Shown in pieces: positions 9,701 through 16,190 of a DNA stretch of 45,027 bases. Location of the stretch: positions 1 to 45,027 of the IMG/VR virus record IMGVR_UViG_3300022693_001595; one strand, written 5' to 3'. Origin of the DNA: a virus. A program made the translations under genes and the position numbers. Positions within the stretch are counted from its first letter, which is position 1. Every line of letters begins with the position of its first letter. The notes under the pieces are model-generated. The model was not told the origin of the DNA, did not search any database, and saw only the letters and a list, made by a program, of their open reading frames with translations.

Positions 9701-11175
9701 CTGAGTTCAGCACCAATACGATCTGATTCAAGCTTGCTCTGTAATCTTGTTATTTCAGCAAAATTAGCACCTTCTTTTTTTCTTGCTTCAGCAAGAGATT
9801 TTTCATTTGATTCAATTTCTCTAAGCTGTGACATGTAATCATTCATAGCATCGGAAATATCACCAAACACATCGACTATAATTGATCCCGTTTTAGTCCA
9901 TGTACCGCCAAAATTATCAATTTCCTTAGTTAACTTTTCAAAGTCTTTAGCTTCTTGCTTTCTTGCAACCTCTAATTTTTTTATGTCTTTGAGGTTATCT
10001 GCCGCTTCTTTTTTGGCTTTTTTAAGCTTGGTTAATGCGTCTATTTGCTTTTGTATTACTTCAGGTATCTTTTTATCTTCAGCAAGCCCAAGGCGCTTAG
10101 CAACAGTGAATTCAAGTGAAGCGTTAGCACCATCACGCAAGGCTATAACTTGTTTTTCAATGCTTGACGTTATATTTCCTACAAGTTTATTTAATGCCGT
10201 TGCTTCTTTTGTCGCTTCTATTTCTTGTTTTTTAGCATCAATTAAATCAAATGTGCTTGATATGGCCAATAACTGAGCAGAGTTTGCGCCCAAAACAGAT
10301 GCTTCAAAAAGTGCAGCAGCGCGCTCATTAGCTCCGTACATGTTCGCTTGTTTTTGTAGCGCTTCAATAGTTTCATCTATTGCGGTTTTATTTACGTTAT
10401 CTTCTGCTAGGGATCGTATTTGCTCAGCTGTTTTTTCTAATTCAATTGATAGCGTTGAAAGTGCAAGTTTAGAAGCGACTAATTCATTGTTAGTTTGTTC
10501 AGGATCAAACATCAAGCTAACAATGCCGCCTCGACGCTCTTGTCTTCTTGATACAACAACTTCTTTTTCTAGTTTTTGAACTTCGTTGAATAACTCGCCA
10601 AACCTCTTAACCTGACCTTTAAGCTCTTCTTGAAGCCCTTGTTGAGCAATAAGTTTTTGTGCATCATTTAACTTGCTAAAGGTTTGTATTAATTTGTCTG
10701 TGTTTTTAGTTAGATTTTCTACTTCTTTATTTGCGCTTAACAAGGTTGGGATTAACAAGCCAATTAATGATGCACTGATACCAGCAACGGCACCAAGTAA
10801 AGGCGCACCAAGTACAATACCTAAATCGGCTGATTGTTGGGAGAATGCAAGCATAATGCCTTGCCCCCCCTGTACTTGTCCAACAAATTGCTGGACCTGT
10901 ATACCAGCTTGACCAAAACCCCTGCTTCTTTTAGCTAATTCTTTTGTAGCTAATTTATGTGCTTTAGCCGTTTCTCTTTCGGCTCTTACCACTTCGGCAG
11001 CTGTTTTACCTACTGCTTTTTCAATACCTTCAAAATCTTTAATGATTTTTTTTGATGAATTATCGGTTCTTTTTTCTGTGGATTCACCAGTCTTGGCGAA
11101 TGAATCAAGGGCTTTTTCACCTTTCTTTAATCCTTGGGTATCAACGGAAAAGCCCAAGCGAGCGATATCAGACAT
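6775..11175 (-). CDS. Tail tape measure protein
   Basis: At 1466 residues this is the largest gene, and it lies between the tail chaperones and the tip genes. It begins with LGFSVDTQGLKKGEKALDSF, a usual opening for tape measure proteins. It then has long charged coiled-coil helices, a hydrophobic membrane-type segment at about residues 118-146, and a second glycine- and alanine-rich hydrophobic block at about 560-600 that ends in a polyglycine run. Near the C-terminus two related helical units (LGIDSSVLSVNEAI and LGIDASVLSVAEAI) form an imperfect repeat. In such proteins, length sets tail length and the hydrophobic parts help DNA cross the inner membrane. At about 1.5 angstrom per residue it suggests a tail near 200 nm. 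Confidence 0.95.
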   Translation of the reverse strand: MSDIARLGFSVDTQGLKKGEKALDSFAKTGESTEKRTDNSSKKIIKDFEGIEKAVGKTAAEVVRAERETAKAHKLATKELAKRSRGFGQAGIQVQQFVGQVQGGQGIMLAFSQQSADLGIVLGAPLLGAVAGISASLIGLLIPTLLSANKEVENLTKNTDKLIQTFSKLNDAQKLIAQQGLQEELKGQVKRFGELFNEVQKLEKEVVVSRRQERRGGIVSLMFDPEQTNNELVASKLALSTLSIELEKTAEQIRSLAEDNVNKTAIDETIEALQKQANMYGANERAAALFEASVLGANSAQLLAISSTFDLIDAKKQEIEATKEATALNKLVGNITSSIEKQVIALRDGANASLEFTVAKRLGLAEDKKIPEVIQKQIDALTKLKKAKKEAADNLKDIKKLEVARKQEAKDFEKLTKEIDNFGGTWTKTGSIIVDVFGDISDAMNDYMSQLREIESNEKSLAEARKKEGANFAEITRLQSKLESDRIGAELSGLKAASKAGESLFDEKTAAAKSFAALNKIITIAEIALSFQKMAAGTVEAGVHVANETTKQGANALTAITSAFAAPFPINFVAGAAMIGIMANLLGGAFGGGGGGSFDATESRQEAQGTGTVFGSDEKSQSILESQERFENLQIDQLSELRGIRSSLDSLSLGISQLAGSIVVGNIGEFGGQTGEISRSFAGFSSTKKKVIDQGINFIGQSLGDIIDGGILQAQAFFDVEKTKSSFFGLSKSTSLKTEFQSIDEAIQNQMADIFGFIGDTVLQSAKLLGFETTTILKQSFSESDFLDNENIKDFLIGRFTSVFTEVEVSLEEALSQFQVNIGKVSLEGLSGEEIEAELQAVFSKQADLIAEFLVPSIAEYQKIGEGLFDTLTRVTKEQVVFNSNIERMGFDLSALSNVIQIDVAQSIIQLIGGLDNFTEASNSFFENFFTEAEQFEQLESSLGEAFDSLGLSMSGSREEFRALIEGIDLTTESGQALFAALLELNPALSEFFDELEQIERQRTSLQIELLKLQGNAEEALALQREIQLAGMDESLITLQLLIFAEEDRIVLLKEQQQEVRNSFGMLEKAIDLEKQRATAIFDISKMAHDAEILRIDNLRTALDAENELRKQNLASAESALNDSFNAEMKRIQDSANTEISLIQEISNIRVEALTDERSAISATASSMKLLVNTINSSLGLSGSTNLIAALAGARGGDFSKAQALDVAGLAKLDPSGFSSAEDLAVQQAINQNRLKEISDLAGSQLSESERMLAAIEMQIEATQSSSENQINAIRELTENQVTALQEQLNSLLGIDSSVLSVNEAINEFGIAQQELDSLNYDLEQQKLDMLVESANEVFALHEQGYADELERLDAILDDNEELLNAALGIDASVLSVAEAITALNNSIFALAAGSGGGTSIPASPFAPVVNGNNNQEAKQEETINVLKSIREDNLLVQRELVKNTKSTARILQRIEINGIDTRSID

Positions 11176-11242
11176 AGTAAAAATCCAAATAGAAGAAGGT
11201 GAAATAAATATAAATCCATTCTAGCACCTATTGGTTGCTTTA

Positions 11243-11280
11243 TAAATAAATGTTGATTTGTTACTGAGTTGGGTTACACT
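11243..11280 (+). promoter_or_regulatory. Island promoter A (copy of the 14359 element)
   Basis: This 38-bp element differs from the one at 14359-14396 at only about seven positions. It has a -35-like TTGATT (11253-11258), a 16-base gap and a -10-like TACACT (11275-11280). GTTAC occurs twice, 13 bases apart, the second copy overlapping the -10. It lies just upstream of the first island gene and points away from the late operon. The repeated GTTAC may be a regulator site. This is inference from conservation and spacing. Confidence 0.65.
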
Positions 11281-11309
11281 ATATATAATTAATCGGATGG
11301 AGTTATATC

Positions 11310-11618
11310 TTGGCCAATGTCATAAGAAGAGAAATAGAGTTAAACGAATACGACCAAATTACTAATGTTATTGATCACCCTTCAACATTTGAAGAAGCTG
11401 AAAAAATACAAGGTGAAAAATTAGATAGACGCATGAATTACGGGATTGTAAAAGGCGTGGTTAGTCGCTTGTACTGGAATACTAGTTCGTGTTCTGGCTG
11501 TTCTGATGATAGTGAGTATTCTTGCGCTAGTCGTGGTTGTGGCTGTAGTGAGTGTGGTTATCATGGCGTTGTTCGTAGTGGCACTTACATTCCTTTAAAC
11601 GGTTTTAGTGGGGAATAA
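11310..11618 (+). CDS. Hypothetical protein with cysteine-rich centre
   Basis: The start is TTG at 11310, supported by GGAG seven bases upstream; the nearby ATG is out of frame. The protein has 102 residues. Its centre has SSCSGCSDDSEYSC and RGCGCSEC, at least seven cysteines, suggesting metal binding. The family is not recognised. It is the first gene of the first + strand island, which lies opposite to the surrounding late genes and starts at promoter A. Confidence 0.75.
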   Translation: MANVIRREIELNEYDQITNVIDHPSTFEEAEKIQGEKLDRRMNYGIVKGVVSRLYWNTSSCSGCSDDSEYSCASRGCGCSECGYHGVVRSGTYIPLNGFSGE

Positions 11619-11620
11619 TG

Positions 11621-11758
11621 ATGGCAATAACTGAAAAAGAATGCGCTTGCGGCTGTGGTCAGAAATTCTACGGGACTAAGCGAAGAGTTTATTTTAACCC
11701 TGCCTGTAAAATGCGCCAACTTAGAAGGGATAAAAAAAAGGAAGAATCATGTTTATAG
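11621..11758 (+). CDS. Small zinc-ribbon-like protein, paralogue of the gene at 14421
   Basis: This 45-residue protein is closely similar to the one at 14421-14555. Both have CACGCGxKFYGTKRR followed by FNPACKMR and a lysine/arginine-rich tail, so four cysteines could bind one zinc ion. The ATG at 11621 is chosen over 11618 because the GGGG ribosome site then lies seven bases away. The next gene starts inside it, ten bases before its stop. The copies are found in two islands with copied promoters, which makes chance unlikely. Confidence 0.75.
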   Translation: MAITEKECACGCGQKFYGTKRRVYFNPACKMRQLRRDKKKEESCL

Positions 11759-12384
11759 AAAAGCCAGCAAACAAAACTTCTATATCAGGAAGAAAAACAA
11801 TTTTAGGTGTCGGTATTAATGATGCTGATTATGTAACACAAGACCATACTGGCGATAAAATAAAAACTTGCCCGTTTTATCGTAGATGGAAGAATATGCT
11901 TCAGCGCTGTTATTCTGAAAAATTTCAAAAGCAATACCCAACATACAAAGATTGTTCTGTTTGTGATGAATGGCTTTTATTTTCTACCTTTAAAAATTGG
12001 ATGATCAAGCAAGATTGGCAAGGCAAGCATCTTGATAAAGATATTTTGATAACTGGTAATAAAATTTATTCGCCTGAAACGTGCTTATTTGTAACGTTAG
12101 CAATAAATAATATTTTATTAGAAAGGCAAAATGATAGAGGCGCGTTACCTTTGGGTGTTTCTTTATGTGACAGAAGAAAGAGGTATGCTGTAAAAAGAAG
12201 GTACAAAGGTAAATATGTTCAAATAGGTACGTACATGACGACAGAAGAAGCGAGCCAAGCATACGATAAGTTCAAATCAAAAATAGTTCATGAAACGGCA
12301 CTAGAACAATCAGAACCTTTGCGTTCAGCACTAATTAGAATATCTAAAGAAATATTAATAAACCAAACGGCAAAAGGAACTTAA
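11749..12384 (+). CDS. HNH-like/AP2-domain phage protein
   Basis: The N-terminal half of this 211-residue protein has a block of conserved phrases found in many phage proteins: YRRWKNMLQRCYS, PTYKDCSVCDEWL, LDKDILITGNKIYSPETC. It is shared with the protein at 31106. The C-terminal part, RRKRYAVKRRYKGKYVQIG followed by TTEEASQAYDKF, looks like an AP2-type DNA-binding domain of the kind joined to HNH homing endonucleases. A clear HNH catalytic site is not visible, so this may be a degenerate homing endonuclease or a DNA-binding protein. It starts ten bases before the stop of the previous gene. Confidence 0.7.
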   Translation: MFIEKPANKTSISGRKTILGVGINDADYVTQDHTGDKIKTCPFYRRWKNMLQRCYSEKFQKQYPTYKDCSVCDEWLLFSTFKNWMIKQDWQGKHLDKDILITGNKIYSPETCLFVTLAINNILLERQNDRGALPLGVSLCDRRKRYAVKRRYKGKYVQIGTYMTTEEASQAYDKFKSKIVHETALEQSEPLRSALIRISKEILINQTAKGT

Positions 12385-12388
12385 AACG

Positions 12389-12553
12389 ATGAAAAAATCA
12401 ATAGCATTTGAACAAGGCAAGAAGGCTGCTAGTTTAGGAGTTCCACTAGAACAAAGCGGATTAGTTAATTTACACCCTGATAGTGATCGTTACGATGAAT
12501 TTATAGATGGATATGATTCTTATAAAGCGAATGAAAAGGATGATAAATCATGA
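12389..12553 (+). CDS. Small acidic hypothetical protein
   Basis: This 54-residue protein is too short to be found by usual length limits, but it is framed by neighbouring genes and its stop overlaps the next start as ATGA. The spacing FEQGKKAASLG, then NLHP, then YDEFIDGYDSY recalls the ribosome modulation factor/CrpP fold (GxxA..., NPY, ...GW). That resemblance is weak and unproven. Confidence 0.65.
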   Translation: MKKSIAFEQGKKAASLGVPLEQSGLVNLHPDSDRYDEFIDGYDSYKANEKDDKS

Positions 12554-12819
12554 ACGGTGAATTGCTTGGCGTAACAATACTGATTGGTGTGATTTTGTTT
12601 GTGATCGTTTTTGTTTACGTCATTTATTTAATAGATAAGCGGCGAGAGGCAAAGAGGGATGAGGCTTATTATAAGGCTAATCCACCCGTTAACTATCACA
12701 GCGCCGATAAATTAGACGCAATAAGATGTGATCACCATGTACTTGACCATATAGCTAACCTTATAATTGAAATAAGAGAGCTTCGGGCTGAAATATTTAA
12801 ATTAAAGGATGATAAATAA
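12550..12819 (+). CDS. Small single-pass membrane protein
   Basis: This 89-residue protein has one strong transmembrane segment at about residues 5-28 (LGVTILIGVILFVIVFVYVI), followed by a positively charged stretch (KRREAKRDE) and a helical C-terminus rich in glutamate and leucine. The positive residues after the segment indicate an N-out, C-in topology in the host inner membrane. In an island it could act on infecting competitors (superinfection exclusion) or on lysis timing, but nothing shows which. Confidence 0.7.
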   Translation: MNGELLGVTILIGVILFVIVFVYVIYLIDKRREAKRDEAYYKANPPVNYHSADKLDAIRCDHHVLDHIANLIIEIRELRAEIFKLKDDK

Positions 12820-13151
12820 TGAAAATGTCAGAAGTGTTTAAGCTACCAATTCACGATAATATGATTAGTATACTTCCATTCGTAAAAGAGCCATACACTG
12901 AAATAGGTGTAATTGCACCAACAATACTAGCAATAAACAATCATGATGCTTTGGTTGAAGCGTTAACTGAAGTTATTAAGCACACTAATCATTATGGTAC
13001 CTGTGAACACTGTCAAATAAGTATTGGAATAGATGAAGAGGATAGAGCGGGCTGGCCTGATGGTGAAAGCCCTTATCATGAGCATGCTGAAGATTGCAGT
13101 ATATTAAAAGCTATAAACTTACTAGACAAAATCAAAGGTGAATCAAAATGA
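12819..13151 (+). CDS. Hypothetical protein with Cys/His cluster
   Basis: This 110-residue protein has NNHDALVEALTEVIKH near residue 40, a pattern common in small phage proteins of unknown function. It is followed by CEHCQISIG and a later HEHAEDCS, together a possible zinc site. The ribosome site AAAGGA lies eight bases upstream of the ATG at 12819. It overlaps its neighbours by one and four bases. Confidence 0.7.
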   Translation: MKMSEVFKLPIHDNMISILPFVKEPYTEIGVIAPTILAINNHDALVEALTEVIKHTNHYGTCEHCQISIGIDEEDRAGWPDGESPYHEHAEDCSILKAINLLDKIKGESK

Positions 13152-13333
13152 AGAATGTTAACTTAAAGCTTTATATAAAGGCAATGGCTGTAATGGTTCG
13201 TGTTGATGGTATGAAGTCTGAAAATAAAGCAAGAGAGCAATTAGATTTGTCATTAGCTTACCAAGAAGATAGCTTTGAACTAATGGCGCAAGATTTAGAC
13301 CGCATTTCAAGAGGCATTGATCCTGAAGATTAA
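13148..13333 (+). CDS. Small hypothetical protein, last gene of island 1
   Basis: This 61-residue helical protein begins in an ATGA overlap with the gene before it and is followed at once by a bidirectional terminator. It has no recognisable motif. Confidence 0.6.
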   Translation: MKNVNLKLYIKAMAVMVRVDGMKSENKAREQLDLSLAYQEDSFELMAQDLDRISRGIDPED

Positions 13334-13344
13334 TAACACGCAAT

Positions 13345-13376
13345 AAAAAAGGGCTTTAATTAAGCCCTTTTATTTT
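13345..13376. terminator. Bidirectional terminator between island 1 and the tail chaperones
   Basis: AAAGGGCTT and AAGCCCTTT form a perfect stem with an A-run on the left and a T-run on the right, so it can stop transcription both ways. It separates the converging genes at 13333 and 13370. The leftward late operon must read through it to reach the tape measure gene, which suggests antitermination or a separate promoter. Confidence 0.85.
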
Positions 13377-13825
13377 ACCTTTAAGTTTCCGCTGAATGAC
13401 TCCCATTGTTTGGCCACTTTATCACGCATCTTTTGCTTCATATCTTCAGCATTGTAACCTTCCTGATATGGAGCAGGGCAATTTACATCAGCGCCCTTTG
13501 ATAGCATGTAACAATAATCACGGCTCATTTTAATAAGATGCTCAGATTGCCAGCCGGTAAGCTGATAACCTGAACCATGTGCAAATGAATTGACTTCAGA
13601 CCATGTTAAAGGTATTGCACCCATTGCACCCATTAAGCAAAAACCAGATAATTCAAAACACATTGATAAATAACTATCAACTTCGGGCAATCTTCTTGCT
13701 GGATTCTCTTTATCAAGTGTACTTAATCTGCTTTTTGGGCTTTCATCTTTGTTGTTTTGTTTTGGCGCGGAATGAAGCCACGCCAATTGTTTTGCATAAA
13801 GACTAAGCTGATCGCTTAGCCCTTG
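13370..13825 (-). CDS. Tail assembly chaperone GT extension, reached by -1 frameshift
   Basis: The frame is open from the slippery site at 13825-13831 down to the stop at 13370 and adds 151 residues to the first 140 residues of the upstream chaperone. No ATG starts it; a TTG at 13786 exists but has no clear ribosome site. Its position just upstream of the tape measure gene (separated by island 1) and its relation to the shorter G-like protein match the lambda G/GT arrangement, in which G and GT coat the tape measure while the tube polymerises. The C-terminus is helical and charged. Confidence 0.85.
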   Translation of the reverse strand, partial: QGLSDQLSLYAKQLAWLHSAPKQNNKDESPKSRLSTLDKENPARRLPEVDSYLSMCFELSGFCLMGAMGAIPLTWSEVNSFAHGSGYQLTGWQSEHLIKMSRDYCYMLSKGADVNCPAPYQEGYNAEDMKQKMRDKVAKQWESFSGNLKVK

Positions 13826-13831
13826 AAAAAA
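13801..13831 (-). promoter_or_regulatory. Programmed -1 ribosomal frameshift site with stem-loop
   Basis: On the - strand the zero-frame codons are CTT TTT TTC, giving the slippery heptamer TTTTTTC. It is followed after three bases by GGCTAAGC, a five-base loop and GCTTAGTC, an 8-bp stem with one G-U pair. The stop of the G frame lies inside the stem. Slipping back one base enters the open GT frame. Confidence 0.85.
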
Positions 13832-14244
13832 AGCTCTGTTTCTTCAAGTGCCTCAGCTAATTGCGGATAAATCCATGACGTTTTTTCATCAGATAAAATA
13901 TCTAAAATAACTTTATTACTAAATTTAACCTTTTTACCGTCCATGAAAAGATTGCAATCAGTAACAGTACCGGCTTTTATTTCAATTTCTGACTCATCAT
14001 TTTTTTCAGCTATAGAAACAAGCTCTTCAATACTTAACTTGTCAATATTTAGCTTTTTATTTCTTTTTGCGTTTGCAAAGCCTATTTTTCGAGACATTGC
14101 CTTATACTGGTTAGTATGTGTACCCATGACTGTTAGTGTCATTGGTTGTGGTGGCGTTGATTCATCCATAAGGATATCGCCAGTGTTCGGGTGTTTTAGT
14201 TCAATTACGGCTGAGCCGCTTGCAAATACGCTATTTAAATCCAT
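13816..14244 (-). CDS. Tail assembly chaperone (gpG-like)
   Basis: The 142-residue protein lies between the tail tube and tape measure genes. Its first half has IELKHPNTGDILMDE and LTVMGTHTNQYKAMSRK, as in siphophage chaperones that resemble the tube fold. The second half is helical. It ends at the frameshift signal as ELFFKG; a minority of ribosomes slip there and make the longer GT form. Island 2 follows upstream of it and interrupts the path from the tube gene. Confidence 0.85.
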   Translation of the reverse strand: MDLNSVFASGSAVIELKHPNTGDILMDESTPPQPMTLTVMGTHTNQYKAMSRKIGFANAKRNKKLNIDKLSIEELVSIAEKNDESEIEIKAGTVTDCNLFMDGKKVKFSNKVILDILSDEKTSWIYPQLAEALEETELFFKG

Positions 14245-14358
14245 AATTCATGCCTCGCATTATCATCCGAAAAAGTGGGTGGCTGACAGGGGATGGAGCC
14301 TGTCTTTTCGGTTACGTTAACCTAGCCAAGTTGATTGTAGCACTGATTAAATCAATTC

Positions 14359-14396
14359 TAAATAAATATTGACTTGTTACCCAATTGAGTTACACT
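14359..14396 (+). promoter_or_regulatory. Island promoter B (copy of the 11243 element)
   Basis: This 38-bp element matches the one at 11243 at about 31 positions. It has TTGACT (14369-14374), a 16-base gap and TACACT (14391-14396), again with GTTAC repeated 13 bases apart. TAGCAC occurs 18-26 bases before both copies. It drives the + strand genes at 14421-15236. Confidence 0.65.
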
Positions 14397-14420
14397 TTAA
14401 TCAATTAAATAGGAAATAAA

Positions 14421-14555
14421 ATGTCAATAATTGAAAGAGTATGCGCTTGCGGTTGTGGCAAGAAGTTCTACGGTACTAAGCGAAGAATGTTTTTTAATCC
14501 TGCATGTAAGATGCGTAAACGTAGAAGCGATAAAAAGGATATTAATAATGATTAG
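14421..14555 (+). CDS. Small zinc-ribbon-like protein, paralogue of the gene at 11621
   Basis: This 44-residue protein shares CACGCGKKFYGTKRR and FNPACKMR with its paralogue. A ribosome site AGGAAA lies upstream of the ATG. It is the first gene after promoter B, and its stop overlaps the start of the next gene by eight bases. The four cysteines and basic tail suggest a zinc-bound nucleic-acid-binding protein. Confidence 0.75.
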   Translation: MSIIERVCACGCGKKFYGTKRRMFFNPACKMRKRRSDKKDINND

Positions 14556-14883
14556 CTTTCCGTGGTTAAAAAAACAAAGATTAAACGAACAATTAAAATT
14601 CTTTAGCGCTAAAAGGTTTGTTAGTGTTTACGCTAAAAAGCCTAGAATCAGAGTTGTCGTTGATGATCTAAAGATTTACAGTGATAATTTTGAGTATGCA
14701 CTTGTCACTCACAACCCTCTATCTGCCGGTAATATTATAAAATATAGAGGGTCAATACCAAATAGAAACACTGACAAGCCTGATGTTTTTTCTAAAAATG
14801 CTCGCGCATGGCTAGATTTCGATAATGACATCATAAATGCACATAACTGCTCAATGGCAACATTAAACAAAAAAGGATGGTAA
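14548..14883 (+). CDS. Hypothetical protein
   Basis: The frame is open upstream, but I start it at the ATG at 14548, which leaves an 8-base overlap with the previous gene; the upstream TTG would run through almost all of that gene. The 111-residue protein has a basic N-terminus and a C-terminal half with KIYSDNFEYALVTHNPL and ARAWLDFDND. I do not recognise it. Confidence 0.7.
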   Translation: MISFPWLKKQRLNEQLKFFSAKRFVSVYAKKPRIRVVVDDLKIYSDNFEYALVTHNPLSAGNIIKYRGSIPNRNTDKPDVFSKNARAWLDFDNDIINAHNCSMATLNKKGW

Positions 14884-14885
14884 CG

Positions 14886-15236
14886 ATGAAATACTTAATT
14901 TTAATACTGTTAACGCTTAGTTTAAATACTCTGGCCAACCAAGAAGATTGTAAAAAGGTCGGAGATAAAGCGTCTGAAATAATGATTAAAAGGCAAGCAC
15001 AAGAAGATATCTTTAAAATTTTACCGTTATATAAAGAAGATCAGCAAATGGTTTTTGCTGCTTATGAAATACCGATTTATGATGGATTTAAATATTTAGC
15101 CAACGCCATTAACGCAAGAAATAAAATCATCAAGGCAGACGAAAAAAGAAAGTATGAAGAAGAAAATGAAAAGTATAAAAGAGCAATCAGCCAATTCAAG
15201 TTGAAGTATATAAAGCTTTGCATTAAATCAATTTAA
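14886..15236 (+). CDS. Secreted or periplasmic hypothetical protein
   Basis: From the ATG at 14886 (AGGA eight bases upstream) the protein begins MKYLILILLTLSLNTLANQE, a clear signal peptide with a probable cut after residue 15-17. The mature part is about 100 residues, mostly helix with lysine- and glutamate-rich stretches, and has one cysteine near each end (ECDKK-like start, LCIKS end) that could form a disulphide in the periplasm. An envelope protein made from an island with its own promoter suggests superinfection exclusion or interference with lysis; this is inference. Confidence 0.7.
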   Translation: MKYLILILLTLSLNTLANQEDCKKVGDKASEIMIKRQAQEDIFKILPLYKEDQQMVFAAYEIPIYDGFKYLANAINARNKIIKADEKRKYEEENEKYKRAISQFKLKYIKLCIKSI

Positions 15237-15244
15237 CCAGAAAC

Positions 15245-15276
15245 AAAAAAGCCGCTTAATTATTAGCGGCTTTTTA
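15245..15276. terminator. Bidirectional terminator after island 2
   Basis: AAAAAGCCGCT pairs with AGCGGCTTTTT around an eight-base loop. A-run and T-run flank it, so it works in both directions, ending island 2 and the leftward operon from 15647. Confidence 0.85.
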
Positions 15277-15293
15277 ATGCGTGTATTAAAATA

Positions 15294-15647
15294 TTATGCG
15301 TATTCTAATAACTGCGCTTCCATTGCATCACCACCGGTTAAAGTGATAGTTCCTTTTAAATATGCTGAAATGCTATCTAATGGAATTGCAACTTGAACGC
15401 CAGTACCGACCGAAGCCAATTGAAAACCAGTTGATAAATCAATACCACCAACACCAGCACAAGGAAAATCACTTGAAGCGGCATCACCAGTGATCAAAGG
15501 CGTTAATGCGCCACCTGAAACATTATTTAACACAAGTGTTGCATTTACATTGGGCGTGAATTCAAATGTATCACCAGCGCTCAAAGTTGTTACTGTAATT
15601 ACTTTTTCACCTGAACCGGTAACTGAAGTTTTTGCTATAACTGCCAT
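15294..15647 (-). CDS. Small beta-rich virion protein downstream of the tail tube
   Basis: This 117-residue protein is nearly all beta strand with glycine turns (MAVIAKTSVTGSGEKVITVTTL, VLNNVSGGALTPLITGD). It follows the tube gene and could be a decoration or an immunoglobulin-like tail protein. I do not recognise the family; the virion role is from position and composition. Confidence 0.6.
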   Translation of the reverse strand: MAVIAKTSVTGSGEKVITVTTLSAGDTFEFTPNVNATLVLNNVSGGALTPLITGDAASSDFPCAGVGGIDLSTGFQLASVGTGVQVAIPLDSISAYLKGTITLTGGDAMEAQLLEYA

Positions 15648-15665
15648 GATATTTTTACCCCTTTA

Positions 15666-16112
15666 TTATGGCGCTGCTTTAGGAACAATATTATTATCAA
15701 TTTCTAATTGAATGGTGCCCGACTCGATAGAATCAACACCACCAATTGAAGTTGTAAATGACATTACCTGTGAAGTAAAGTAATCAATAGCGCCGTTTTG
15801 CTTGGTCACTCTGATACTAAAACTATCATCAGATTCTAAAGCTGCGGTTGCTGATATTTGACCAGCATCATCTTCATCAATGGCAAGTTGTAGAGTTGTC
15901 GAGCCATTATTAAATGAGCCTTTTTTCTTTACTGTTTGACGTGTTGCTAACGGGTTATGTGTAACAAGATTAAAAACCTTGCCATATTCCCCGCCGTCTG
16001 TGATTTCACCGATAGTAGCGAAATCGGGAACCGCATCAAAACCGGCTAAATCCTGTGTTGCAGGAGCCGCGCCGATTGCGATCAGCGTTCCTGCGGAAGT
16101 CCTAGAACTCAT
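15666..16112 (-). CDS. Major tail tube protein
   Basis: This 148-residue protein starts MSSRTSAGTLIAIGAAPATQ and contains the phrases FATIGEITDGGEYGKVF and GTIQLEIDNN, which match the tube proteins of many siphophages. It forms the hexamer rings of the tail and lies between the tail terminator and the chaperones, the usual order. A strong -10-like box and a 16-bp palindrome lie in its leader. Confidence 0.8.
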   Translation of the reverse strand: MSSRTSAGTLIAIGAAPATQDLAGFDAVPDFATIGEITDGGEYGKVFNLVTHNPLATRQTVKKKGSFNNGSTTLQLAIDEDDAGQISATAALESDDSFSIRVTKQNGAIDYFTSQVMSFTTSIGGVDSIESGTIQLEIDNNIVPKAAP

Positions 16113-16127
16113 AATATGTACCTCAAT

Positions 16128-16161
16128 ATTTTAACGTTAAAATTATCATCCTTTAATTATA
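16128..16161 (-). promoter_or_regulatory. Possible tube-gene promoter and palindrome
   Basis: On the - strand TATAAT is found at 16161-16156, and 16143-16128 is the perfect 16-bp palindrome ATTTTAACGTTAAAAT. Both lie in the 78-base gap upstream of the tube gene. No good -35 box is seen (closest is CTCATT at 16 bases), so the promoter would need an activator. The palindrome may instead form a hairpin at the start of the mRNA. Confidence 0.4.
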
Positions 16162-16190
16162 GTATCATAATTAATCAAATGAGCTAAATC

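Noticed and set aside
6887-11224. Several + strand frames of 60-100 residues opposite the tape measure gene
   Set aside because: They are antisense shadows of a 1466-residue gene, with no ribosome sites or operon structure.
14548-16112. Identical heptapeptide LVTHNPL in the island 2 protein and the tail tube protein
   Set aside because: The codons differ, the flanks are unlike, and a shared heptamer somewhere among about 14,000 residues is not very rare. Treated as chance.
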